This document shows positions 1 to 5,548 of a stretch of 5,780 nucleotides of DNA, one piece after another (positions within the stretch are counted from its first letter, which is position 1; the number at the start of each line of letters is the position of its first letter). Under the pieces are notes generated by a model. That model saw only the letters and a list, made by a program, of their open reading frames with translations. It searched no databases and was not told where the DNA came from. The stretch spans positions 1-5,780 of the forward strand of contig DAOVOC010000060.1 of assembly GCA_030629865.1 (NCBI GenBank). The letters are read 5' to 3'. A program made the translations under genes and the position numbers. Source of the DNA: a bacterium (lineage in GTDB: Bacteria; Babelota; Babeliae; Babelales; GCA-2401785).

Positions 1-522
1 ATAAACAGGTGTGTTTAGAATTGCCAATGAGTTGGGGTGTGTGTAAGTAATTGAAAAAAATGCATTTGAAGCAGCAGTACAGCCATGGCAGCATCCTGCA
101 CAAAAACAACCAATACGCGAAATAGCTTGTACAGCTGGAACATAAGTCAGGATTAAGTCAAAAAACGGAGTTGGTGATATTTTGTAATGCTTTAGTTTGT
201 AAAAAAGAATAATTGGAACACCAACTAATGTACCTAGGAGAGAAAAACCGCCATTCCAGATAGCAAAAAGTTTTAAAGGATTTTGTGTAAAGTATTCGAT
301 ATTTTCGATTGAATACAGTAGGCGTGCAAAAATGATGCCCCAAATAACGCTAGATGAAAGAAGTTCTAAAAAGATTGTGTGATTTACAAGGGCTTTTCTT
401 CTGCAATCTCTAAGAATGCCCCACAAAAACAATGCAACGCCCAAAGCAATGAAAACGCCAAAAGCATTAATAAAGATTGGGCCTGCGAGATGCAATAATC
501 TTGGATTAAAATGAAAGTGCAT
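1..522 (-). CDS. lgt: Lgt-family prolipoprotein diacylglyceryl transferase homologue, C-terminus cut off by window edge
   Basis: Lgt is an integral inner-membrane enzyme that moves diacylglycerol from phosphatidylglycerol to the lipobox cysteine of prolipoproteins. Seen here: 174 residues open to the edge, several hydrophobic segments, a family-like N-terminus (FNPRLLHLAGPIFINAFG), the GGFS-x-x-G-x-x-GV loop after an IWNGG turn, and the SRIG segment (Arg136) matching the E. coli Arg143 region. Differences from E. coli Lgt by my own alignment: Tyr26 is Phe, His103 is Leu96, Asn146 is Cys139, Glu151 is Cys144. Five cysteines fall at 139, 141, 144, 145 and 148. Such GCF-x-AGCC variants occur in Lgt-like proteins of other phyla, so family membership is good but catalysis is uncertain. 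I chose ATG 522 because the protein then begins as Lgt proteins usually do. ATG 543 is also in frame (7 residues longer), but it abuts the terminator T-run and has no ribosome-binding site. It lies downstream of secA and tRNA-fMet on the same strand. Confidence 0.78.
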   Translation of the reverse strand, partial: MHFHFNPRLLHLAGPIFINAFGVFIALGVALFLWGILRDCRRKALVNHTIFLELLSSSVIWGIIFARLLYSIENIEYFTQNPLKLFAIWNGGFSLLGTLVGVPIILFYKLKHYKISPTPFFDLILTYVPAVQAISRIGCFCAGCCHGCTAASNAFFSITYTHPNSLAILNTPVY

Positions 523-545
523 AACGGCTATCCACGTTACCATTG

Positions 546-585
546 CAAAACACAAAACCGGCGCGTGAGTTGAACTCCGCGCCGG
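546..585 (-). terminator. GC-rich intrinsic terminator after tRNA-fMet
   Basis: On the minus strand an 8-bp arm CCGGCGCG (585-578) pairs with CGCGCCGG (565-558). The inner GAGTT/AACTC segment can extend the stem past a single bulged base, and the hairpin is followed by TTTTGTGTTTTG. The stem is strikingly GC-rich for this AT-rich region. It would end the tRNA transcript, and any secA read-through, just before the Lgt-like gene, so that gene needs read-through or a promoter I cannot identify. Confidence 0.8.
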
Positions 586-602
586 ACATCTTTCTACAAA
601 AT

Positions 603-679
<77 letters not shown>

Positions 680-697
680 TCCTATTTCAGTAATACT

Positions 698-725
698 AGA
701 ATACCTGTTGTGTATAGCGTGTCAA
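698..725 (-). promoter_or_regulatory. Sigma70-type promoter for tRNA-fMet
   Basis: On the minus strand a perfect -35 TTGACA (725-720) is followed after 16 bases by TATTCT (703-698). Transcription would start near 691, about a dozen bases before the mature tRNA 5' end at 679, a normal short leader for RNase P processing. It sits in the 72-base gap after secA, so the tRNA can be expressed independently of secA. Confidence 0.65.
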
Positions 726-751
726 ATTAAAACTGTACTTCAGCATAGTTT

Positions 752-3292
752 CTAGTTTTTTCCGCAGCATTGCTTAAATTTTTTGCCGGAACCACAAGGA
801 CATGGCTCATTTCGGCCAACCTTTGGCGATTTTCTACGTACTGTTTGTTGGCTTGTGTTATCGCCGCCTACTTGTATTTCTGAAAGCTCTTTTTCTTTTT
901 CGCGTTCAATTTTATCTATTGCTTCTTGAGAAAGTTGTGATGAACGCAATTTAAAGATGCTGCGGACAATATCCCATTTGATTTGTCCCATCATGCGCGA
1001 AAAGAGATCAAATGATTCTTTTTTGTACTCATGTAGAGGGTTTTTTTGTCCATATCCTCTCAATCCAATACCTTCTTTTAGGTGGTCGAGATTTTGTAAG
1101 TGTGCTTTCCAAGCAAAATCAATAATTTCGAGAACAACCCATTTTTCAGCGTTAGATACCATCTCTTCAGGCAGTTGAGCTCGATATTGTTTATAGTTGT
1201 AACAGAGAAATTCTACTAATTTACTTTGAAATTGTGAGGTGCTATTGGTATTAAATGTGACTTTGTCGAATTCTTTTTCGTTGATACTCGACATGCTGCT
1301 AATTTTATCAATGATTTGGTTTTTGCATTCTTCATCACAATTGTTGTGTGGAGCATATGTTTCAAAAACGGTGCCAATAACTTCTGCAATGATTTCTTTG
1401 ATGAGCCCGAGCAGTGTTTCGTGGCCTTCAAGAATTTCGTGTCGATATTCATAGATGACATTTCTTTGCTGGTTCATGACATCGTCGTACTCTAGCAAGT
1501 GTTTGCGAATGTCAAAGTTGTGGCGTTCCATCTTTTCTTGGTTATTTCTGATAAGGCGAGAAACCATTCCGTGTTCGATCGATTCACCTTTTTGCATGCC
1601 GCCCCAGCGGGTCATCAATTGTTTTGTGCGGTCGCCTCCAAAAATACGCATCAGATCGTCTTCAAGAGAAACATAAAATTTACTTGATCCGGGGTCTCCT
1701 TGACGTCCAGATCGGCCACGTAATTGATCGTCAATTCGACGGTTTTCGTGTCGTTCTGTGCTTATTACCCTCAGGCCGCCAACTTCTCGAACTCCATTGC
1801 CCAGCTTAATATCTGTACCGCGACCAGCCATGCTGGTAGAAATGGTTACTTTGCCTTGTTCCCCAGCTTCTTTGACGATGTCAGCTTCTTTTGCGTGGTT
1901 TTTAGCATTTAAAACATTATGTGGAATTTTGGATCTGTTAAGTAGCGTGCTCACTAGTTCTGATGCTTCTACAGATCCTGTGCCTACCAAAACAGGTTGT
2001 CCTTTTTTGTGTGCGTCAATGATGTCTTCAAGAGCGGCGTTGTATTTGTCTTCTTGGGTAAGAAAAACAATATCGTCTTCATCATTACGTGCAAGTGGCT
2101 TATGGGTAGGAATTGATATAGCGTCTAGTTTGTAAATGCGATGGAATTCTGCTGCCTCTGTCATTGCTGTACCGGTCATTCCAGCGAGCTTGTCGTACAT
2201 TCTAAAATAATTTTGCAGTGTGATAGTTGCCAGCGTTTGGTTTTCTCTTTCTACCTTAACGCCTTCCTTAGCTTCCAAAGCTTGGTGAAGTCCATCGCTG
2301 TAGCGTCTGCCCGCCAGTGTTCGGCCGGTAAATTCGTCTACAATAAGCACATTGCCTTCGTTGACGATGTAGTCGACATCACGTTTAAATAACGCATGTG
2401 CTTTGAGCGCTTGTTGTGCGTGGTGTAAAAGTATGACATTTTCTGGCGCATATAGATTTTCAATGTTAAAGGCTCGCTCAGCTTTATCTGTTCCAGCCTC
2501 TGTAAGCAGCACTGTTCTAGCTTTTTCGTCTACTTCAAAATCCGCATTTTTTTGCATTGAATGGACTATTCTGTTTGCTACAGCGTAGAGATCTCCGCCT
2601 TTTTCACTTGGTCCGGAAATAATAAGTGGTGTACGCGCTTCGTCAATTAAAATTGAGTCAACCTCATCAACAATGGCGTAATTTAGTTTTCTTTGAACGT
2701 ATTCTTCTAAGTCAAATTTCATGTTGTCGCGCAGATAATCGAATCCAAACTCATTGTTTGTTCCATACAGAATATCTGAATTGTAGGCTTTCTTACGCTC
2801 TTCATCTTCCATAGAATTTTGAAGCGCAGCAACCTCTAGACCTAAATGCTTATAGATAGGGCTCATCCATTCAGAGTCACGTTTTGCTAGGTAATCATTT
2901 ACGGTAATTAGATGTGAGCTTTTGCCTTCTAGGGCATTTAGATAAAGTGGGAGTGTTGCGACAAGTGTTTTTCCCTCACCAGTTTTCATTTCGGCAACTT
3001 TACCCTGGTGTAGAACAATGCCTCCCATAAGCTGGACATCGAAATGTCGCATCTGAAGTTTTCGTTTTGACGTTTCTCGTACGACGGCGAATGCCTCGGG
3101 CATAATGCTTTCTAATTTTTCGCCTTGTGAAAGGCGTTCTCTGAAATGTGGTGTTTTTGCAGATAGTTCTTCATCAGAAAGTGATATCATTTTTTCTTCG
3201 AGCTGATTTATTTGTATTATTTCTGCTCGCAGTTTTTTTATTTTTCTATCGTTGCTTGTGCCAAATACTTTTGCGATTATTTTCGTTATCAT
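752..3292 (-). CDS. secA: SecA preprotein translocase ATPase
   Basis: SecA is the cytosolic and membrane-associated motor that pushes unfolded preproteins through SecYEG using ATP. The 846 residues are a normal length for the family. Visible elements: amphipathic N-terminus MITKIIAKVFG, Walker A MKTGEGKT (102-109), DEAD-type Walker B DEVDSILIDEAR (209-220), GMTGTA (371-376), TSMAGRGTDIKLG (486-498), arginine-finger motif QLRGRSGRQGDPG (523-535), helical scaffold with EYDDVMNQQR (601-610), and a C-terminal zinc-binding tail with Cys831, Cys833, Cys842, Cys843 that normally binds SecB or phospholipid. The start is ATG 3292: it has AGGGAG seven bases upstream and gives the standard SecA N-terminus. 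An in-frame TTG at 3343 would add 17 unconserved residues and lacks such a site. The ATG overlaps the stop of an upstream leader ORF (TGATG), suggesting coupled translation. No terminator is evident before the tRNA. Confidence 0.98.
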   Translation of the reverse strand: MITKIIAKVFGTSNDRKIKKLRAEIIQINQLEEKMISLSDEELSAKTPHFRERLSQGEKLESIMPEAFAVVRETSKRKLQMRHFDVQLMGGIVLHQGKVAEMKTGEGKTLVATLPLYLNALEGKSSHLITVNDYLAKRDSEWMSPIYKHLGLEVAALQNSMEDEERKKAYNSDILYGTNNEFGFDYLRDNMKFDLEEYVQRKLNYAIVDEVDSILIDEARTPLIISGPSEKGGDLYAVANRIVHSMQKNADFEVDEKARTVLLTEAGTDKAERAFNIENLYAPENVILLHHAQQALKAHALFKRDVDYIVNEGNVLIVDEFTGRTLAGRRYSDGLHQALEAKEGVKVERENQTLATITLQNYFRMYDKLAGMTGTAMTEAAEFHRIYKLDAISIPTHKPLARNDEDDIVFLTQEDKYNAALEDIIDAHKKGQPVLVGTGSVEASELVSTLLNRSKIPHNVLNAKNHAKEADIVKEAGEQGKVTISTSMAGRGTDIKLGNGVREVGGLRVISTERHENRRIDDQLRGRSGRQGDPGSSKFYVSLEDDLMRIFGGDRTKQLMTRWGGMQKGESIEHGMVSRLIRNNQEKMERHNFDIRKHLLEYDDVMNQQRNVIYEYRHEILEGHETLLGLIKEIIAEVIGTVFETYAPHNNCDEECKNQIIDKISSMSSINEKEFDKVTFNTNSTSQFQSKLVEFLCYNYKQYRAQLPEEMVSNAEKWVVLEIIDFAWKAHLQNLDHLKEGIGLRGYGQKNPLHEYKKESFDLFSRMMGQIKWDIVRSIFKLRSSQLSQEAIDKIEREKEKELSEIQVGGDNTSQQTVRRKSPKVGRNEPCPCGSGKKFKQCCGKN

Positions 3293-3393
3293 CAGATTGC
3301 TCCCTGCGTGGAAAAACTGATTAGAATAATTATTGGGTTCCAAAGCGTAGCCACCAAGGATAACCGTAGGCTTGTTTTAATGCACAACATCAT
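3292..3393 (-). CDS. Putative leader peptide upstream of and overlapping secA
   Basis: A small ORF of up to 33 codons ends in a TGA that shares its A with the secA ATG. AAGGA (3399-3395) precedes it. The spacing is too short for ATG 3393 but workable for ATG 3390 (4 bases) or TTG 3387 (7 bases). The peptide starts M-M-L-C-I-K, carries Lys6 and Arg10, then a hydrophobic stretch of about 17 residues (Leu11-Phe27, including Trp18-Asn19-Pro20 and an Ile-rich run), and ends FSTQGAI. This resembles a minimal signal anchor. An in-frame TAA at 3417-3415 prevents a longer form from a standard start. I recognise no homologue. Its position recalls SecM, the secretion monitor upstream of E. coli secA, but it lacks the RAGP arrest core and is far shorter. 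The open length alone is not significant; the support is the ribosome-binding site, the TGATG overlap and the composition. Confidence 0.5.
   Translation of the reverse strand: MMLCIKTSLRLSLVATLWNPIIILISFSTQGAI
3300..3305 (-). promoter_or_regulatory. secA ribosome-binding site (decides the start)
   Basis: AGGGAG lies seven bases before ATG 3292, a near-ideal arrangement that fixes the secA start. It lies within the last codons of the upstream leader ORF, so ribosomes finishing that ORF would cover it. It can also pair with an upstream TCCTTG element (3360-3355): five Watson-Crick pairs and one G-U over CAGGGA (3306-3301). Confidence 0.85.
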
Positions 3394-3403
3394 ATCCTTA
3401 ATG
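3352..3403 (-). promoter_or_regulatory. secA leader RNA hairpin masking the leader-ORF ribosome-binding site
   Basis: In the minus-strand transcript CATTAAGGATA (3403-3393) can pair with TATCCTTGGTG (3362-3352) as 11 continuous pairs, two of them G-U, with a 30-base loop. The two wobbles would be A-C mismatches in RNA from the other strand, so the fold suits the secA-side transcript. The helix covers the AAGGA site and the first base of the leader ORF. The 3' arm (TCCTTG, 3360-3355) is the same element that could pair with the secA ribosome-binding site, so the two helices exclude each other. Caveat: any TCCTT is complementary to Shine-Dalgarno sequences and could arise by chance. Confidence 0.4.
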
Positions 3404-3419
3404 TTTATACAACATTATT

Positions 3420-3449
3420 AGTGTAAGGCATAATTTTGAACCTTTTCAA
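3420..3449 (-). promoter_or_regulatory. Candidate sigma70-type promoter for the leader ORF and secA
   Basis: On the minus strand TTGAAA (3449-3444) is followed after 18 bases by TACACT (3425-3420). A start near 3413 gives a leader of about 120 bases before secA and leaves about 13 bases before the AAGGA of the leader ORF, so this promoter would transcribe the whole putative control region. Assigned by eye from -35 and -10 resemblance only. Confidence 0.5.
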
Positions 3450-3464
3450 TGCTACATTTTGAAC
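3433..3464. repeat. Direct repeat ATTTTGAAC in the divergent promoter region
   Basis: ATTTTGAAC occurs at 3433-3441 and 3456-3464, offset by 23 bases (about two helical turns), each copy followed by a T-rich stretch. The first copy is also part of an inverted repeat, TTGAA-N4-TTCAA (3436-3449), which overlaps the -35 of the candidate secA promoter. This could be a regulator site between secA and atpD, but AT-rich intergenic DNA produces such matches readily. Confidence 0.35.
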
Positions 3465-3494
3465 TTTTAAATATTGTTATCAGACAAGTATACT
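3465..3494 (+). promoter_or_regulatory. Weak candidate promoter for atpDC
   Basis: TATACT (3489-3494) is a good -10 match. The only -35-like sequence at suitable distance is TTTTAA (3465-3470, 18-base spacer), which is poor. Transcription would begin near 3501, leaving a leader of about 67 bases before atpD. The atpD promoter must lie in this gap because the neighbour is divergent, but its exact position is uncertain. Confidence 0.3.
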
Positions 3495-3567
3495 TTACAA
3501 ATCAGAAGGCATCTAATAAGTTTATTCTACGTTTATTTTTCATTAGTGGTGTCTAAAGGGGGCGTGT

Positions 3568-5049
3568 GTGAAGAAGCCGGGGGTGTCAGTGAAAGCTTTT
3601 GCTGATACGTCAAAACCGGAAATTGCGCCAAGATCTAGCGGATCCGTTTTGCGTGTTAATGGCGCGATAGTGGATGTGCAGTTTGCTATAAAATCTGTTC
3701 CTATAATTGGTAATCTTCTTATTCTTTCGTCTCCAAATCAGGATGATTTGCAATTTAAAAATATCCATCTAGAAGTTGCTCAGCACCTTGGTGATGGTAT
3801 AGCTCGATGTGTGGCTCTTGATCCTGTTGAGCGAGTGGCACGCAAATTTCCAGTAATGGATACAGGTAAGCCTATTACTACTCCTGTCGGGGATGTTGTT
3901 TTAGGACGTCTTTTTAATGTTCTGGGCGAGACAATTGATGGAGGTCCAAAAGTTGAAGCGTCTGAATATTGGTCAATTCATAGGGCTCCGCCGCGGCTTG
4001 CGGAGCAAGAAACAAGTGAAATAGTTTTAGAAACTGGTATAAAAATTATCGATTTATTGTGCCCATACATGAAGGGTTCAAAAATTGGCCTTTTTGGTGG
4101 TGCAGGCGTTGGTAAAACAGTTTTAGTTCAAGAACTTATTCGTAATATTGCCGTAGAGCATCATGGCAACTCTGTGTTTGTTGGAATTGGTGAGCGGACA
4201 CGAGAGGGTACAGATACTTGGCTAGAGATGAAGGAATCGGGTGTTATTAAAAACACTGCACTTGTTTTTGGTCAGATGGGCGATATGCCTGGAGCACGGC
4301 TTAAAGTTGGACTGACCGGTTTGACAATGGCAGAATATTTTCGTGACGAAGATGGTAAAGATACCTTACTTTTTATCGATAATATTTTTAGATATGTACA
4401 GGCAGGAGCCGAAGTTTCTGCTTTGCTTGGGCGCATGCCTTCTGCCGTTGGTTATCAGCCGACTTTGGCGTCTGAAATGGGCGCTTTGCAAGAGCGTATT
4501 ACAAGTACCAAAAAAGGTTCAATAACATCTATTCAAGCAGTTTATGTTCCTGCTGATGACTATACAGATCCCGCTCCCGCAACAACGTTTCAGCACTTGG
4601 ATGCGAGCACGGTGCTTTCGCGAAAACTACAGCAAGCGGGGCTTTATCCAGCAATTGATCCTCTCGAATCTTCATCTGCAGGCTTAAAAGAATCTGTGGT
4701 TGGTGAAAAACATTATCATGTTGCACGTAAGGTGCAGCAGATCTTACAAAAATATCGTGAGTTGCAAGATATAATAGCTATTTTAGGTATCGAAGAGCTT
4801 TCTCCAGGAGACAGACTTGTTGTAGAGCGGGCAAAGCGAATTCAAAAGTTTTTGACACAGCCATTTTTCGTTGCAGAGCCTTTTTCGAATATTCCTGGAA
4901 GATTTGTTCCTGTTGAACAAACTATAAGCGATTTTGAAAAAATTCTTTCTGGGCAATGTGATTCCATCGCAGAGCCGGATTTTTATATGGCTGGATCGTT
5001 GGAAGAAGTTTTTAAGAGGCATCAGGCACGTGAAAAGGTGGCGGTCTAG
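3568..5049 (+). CDS. atpD: F-type ATP synthase subunit beta
   Basis: Catalytic subunit of the F1 sector, which makes or hydrolyses ATP in the alpha3-beta3 ring. The 493 residues contain the beta-barrel start VLRVNGAIVDVQF (28-40), P-loop GGAGVGKT (177-184), catalytic-glutamate motif GERTREG (Glu209), Walker B LLFIDNIFR (267-275, Asp271), ALLGRMPSAVGYQPTL (285-300), YVPADDYTDPAPATTF (326-341), and the adenine-pocket region LYPAIDPLES with Tyr360. The C-terminal loop usually reading DELSEED is EELSPGD (409-415). The start is GTG 3568, with AAAGGGGG at 3555-3562 and a five-base spacer. It gives about 27 residues before the first barrel strand, somewhat longer than usual. The catalytic residues look intact, so an active subunit is expected. 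atpC follows after 15 bases, while alpha, gamma, delta and Fo genes are absent from the window. Confidence 0.97.
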   Translation: MKKPGVSVKAFADTSKPEIAPRSSGSVLRVNGAIVDVQFAIKSVPIIGNLLILSSPNQDDLQFKNIHLEVAQHLGDGIARCVALDPVERVARKFPVMDTGKPITTPVGDVVLGRLFNVLGETIDGGPKVEASEYWSIHRAPPRLAEQETSEIVLETGIKIIDLLCPYMKGSKIGLFGGAGVGKTVLVQELIRNIAVEHHGNSVFVGIGERTREGTDTWLEMKESGVIKNTALVFGQMGDMPGARLKVGLTGLTMAEYFRDEDGKDTLLFIDNIFRYVQAGAEVSALLGRMPSAVGYQPTLASEMGALQERITSTKKGSITSIQAVYVPADDYTDPAPATTFQHLDASTVLSRKLQQAGLYPAIDPLESSSAGLKESVVGEKHYHVARKVQQILQKYRELQDIIAILGIEELSPGDRLVVERAKRIQKFLTQPFFVAEPFSNIPGRFVPVEQTISDFEKILSGQCDSIAEPDFYMAGSLEEVFKRHQAREKVAV

Positions 5050-5064
5050 AGGTAGCTATTTTCG

Positions 5065-5322
5065 ATGAATAAAAAAGAATTCGATATCGAAATACTCTCG
5101 CATAATTCTTCAACATTCATGAAGGTTGAGTGGCTTGAAGTAGCTTCGCCAACCGGTTCGTTTGTTATTGCTCCCGGTCATGCTCCAATTATTTCTCTTT
5201 TAAAAAGTGGAAGTTCGATTTCTTATTTTAAAGATGGGCACATAGAACAAACGGCTCCTATTGACGGTGGTATTGTGCATATTCAAAATAACAAACCAGT
5301 TTTAATTTTGCTTTGGAATTAA
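5065..5322 (+). CDS. atpC: F-type ATP synthase subunit epsilon, short form without C-terminal helical domain
   Basis: Epsilon sits on the central stalk with gamma and couples F1 to Fo; in many bacteria its C-terminal helices also inhibit ATP hydrolysis. This protein has only 85 residues against roughly 130-140 in E. coli-type epsilon. It contains the N-terminal beta-sandwich: FDIEILSH at the start, then VASPTGSFVIAPGHAPIISL (about residues 26-45, the family signature), GSSISYF and DGGIVHIQNNKPVLIL. It ends where the sandwich ends, so the helical hairpin is missing. Comparably short epsilon subunits are known in Chlorobi, so this is a natural variant and not evidence of a broken gene. ATG 5065 is preceded by AGAGGT (5048-5053), 11 bases away and overlapping the atpD stop region, consistent with co-transcription with atpD. 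Confidence 0.93.
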   Translation: MNKKEFDIEILSHNSSTFMKVEWLEVASPTGSFVIAPGHAPIISLLKSGSSISYFKDGHIEQTAPIDGGIVHIQNNKPVLILLWN

Positions 5323-5327
5323 TTTTG

Positions 5328-5360
5328 ATTACAAAGACCTTTCGGTTCGTAATGTTTTTT
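5328..5360 (+). terminator. Weak intrinsic terminator after atpC
   Basis: ATTAC (5328-5332) pairs with GTAAT (5349-5353), with a possible inner GACC/GGTT helix (one G-U) around TTTC, followed by GTTTTTT. It begins five bases after the atpC stop codon. The internal loop makes the stem weak, so partial read-through toward the translocase gene is possible. Confidence 0.45.
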
Positions 5361-5382
5361 ATTGTGCAAATACCTTCAAAAA

Positions 5383-5410
5383 TTGACGAGATTTCCATGG
5401 ATGATAGACT
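5383..5410 (+). promoter_or_regulatory. Candidate promoter in the atpC-translocase gap
   Basis: TTGACG (5383-5388) is followed after 16 bases by TAGACT (5405-5410), matching the sigma70 consensus at 5/6 and 4/6 positions. A start near 5417 would give a transcript reaching the strong terminator at 5463-5490, so it could drive a short RNA or an attenuated leader for the downstream translocase. The -10 overlaps a small ATGATA/TATCAT hairpin. Assigned by eye only. Confidence 0.35.
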
Positions 5411-5490
5411 TTTATCATGAAGGCGAATCCGCTTGGCGGTAGCTCAATAAGAAACTTTGTTCCCCGTGAAGGATCGCGGGTTTTTTTTTT
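5401..5490 (+). ncRNA. Possible small structured RNA or attenuated leader before the translocase gene
   Basis: This non-coding stretch holds three hairpins in a row: ATGATA/TATCAT (5401-5406 with 5413-5418), CCGC/GCGG (5429-5432 with 5436-5439, loop TTG) and the terminator stem at 5463-5480 followed by ten T. It has a candidate promoter upstream and no convincing ORF. It could be a small RNA of about 75 bases or a transcription-attenuating leader. I do not recognise a known riboswitch, tmRNA, 6S or SRP RNA signature. Confidence 0.3.
5463..5490 (+). terminator. Intrinsic terminator upstream of the translocase gene
   Basis: CCCGTG (5463-5468) pairs with CGCGGG (5475-5480), six pairs including one G-U, loop AAGGAT, directly followed by ten T (5481-5490). 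This is a canonical Rho-independent terminator on the plus strand. It ends 58 bases before the translocase start, so that gene needs a promoter in that short gap or regulated read-through. Confidence 0.85.
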
Positions 5491-5548
5491 CTAATGATGC
5501 TTTGTAAGGTTTCGTAAGTAATGATTTTCTCAGGATGATTGGTTTTTC

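Noticed and set aside
523..543. ATG 543 as the start of the Lgt-like protein
   Set aside because: It directly follows the terminator T-run with no ribosome-binding site, and the extra 7 residues are not family-like. It remains possible, so it is mentioned as an alternative.
1758..2135. 125-codon plus-strand ORF inside secA
   Set aside because: Fully embedded opposite a highly conserved SecA region, with low-complexity Ser/Leu-rich composition. It is a shadow ORF, as are the other plus-strand ORFs opposite secA.
3293..3343. Longer SecA starting at TTG 3343 (17 extra residues)
   Set aside because: The extra residues do not resemble SecA N-termini. ATG 3292 has AGGGAG at ideal spacing and gives the conserved MITKIIAKVFG start. 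The region is better explained by the leader ORF in another frame.
5436..5448. tRNA-like string GCGGTAGCTCAAT, possible tRNA remnant or attachment site
   Set aside because: Only the 5' D-arm-like bases match. There is no acceptor, anticodon or T arm nearby and no repeat of the tRNA-fMet end, so a tRNA fragment is not supported.
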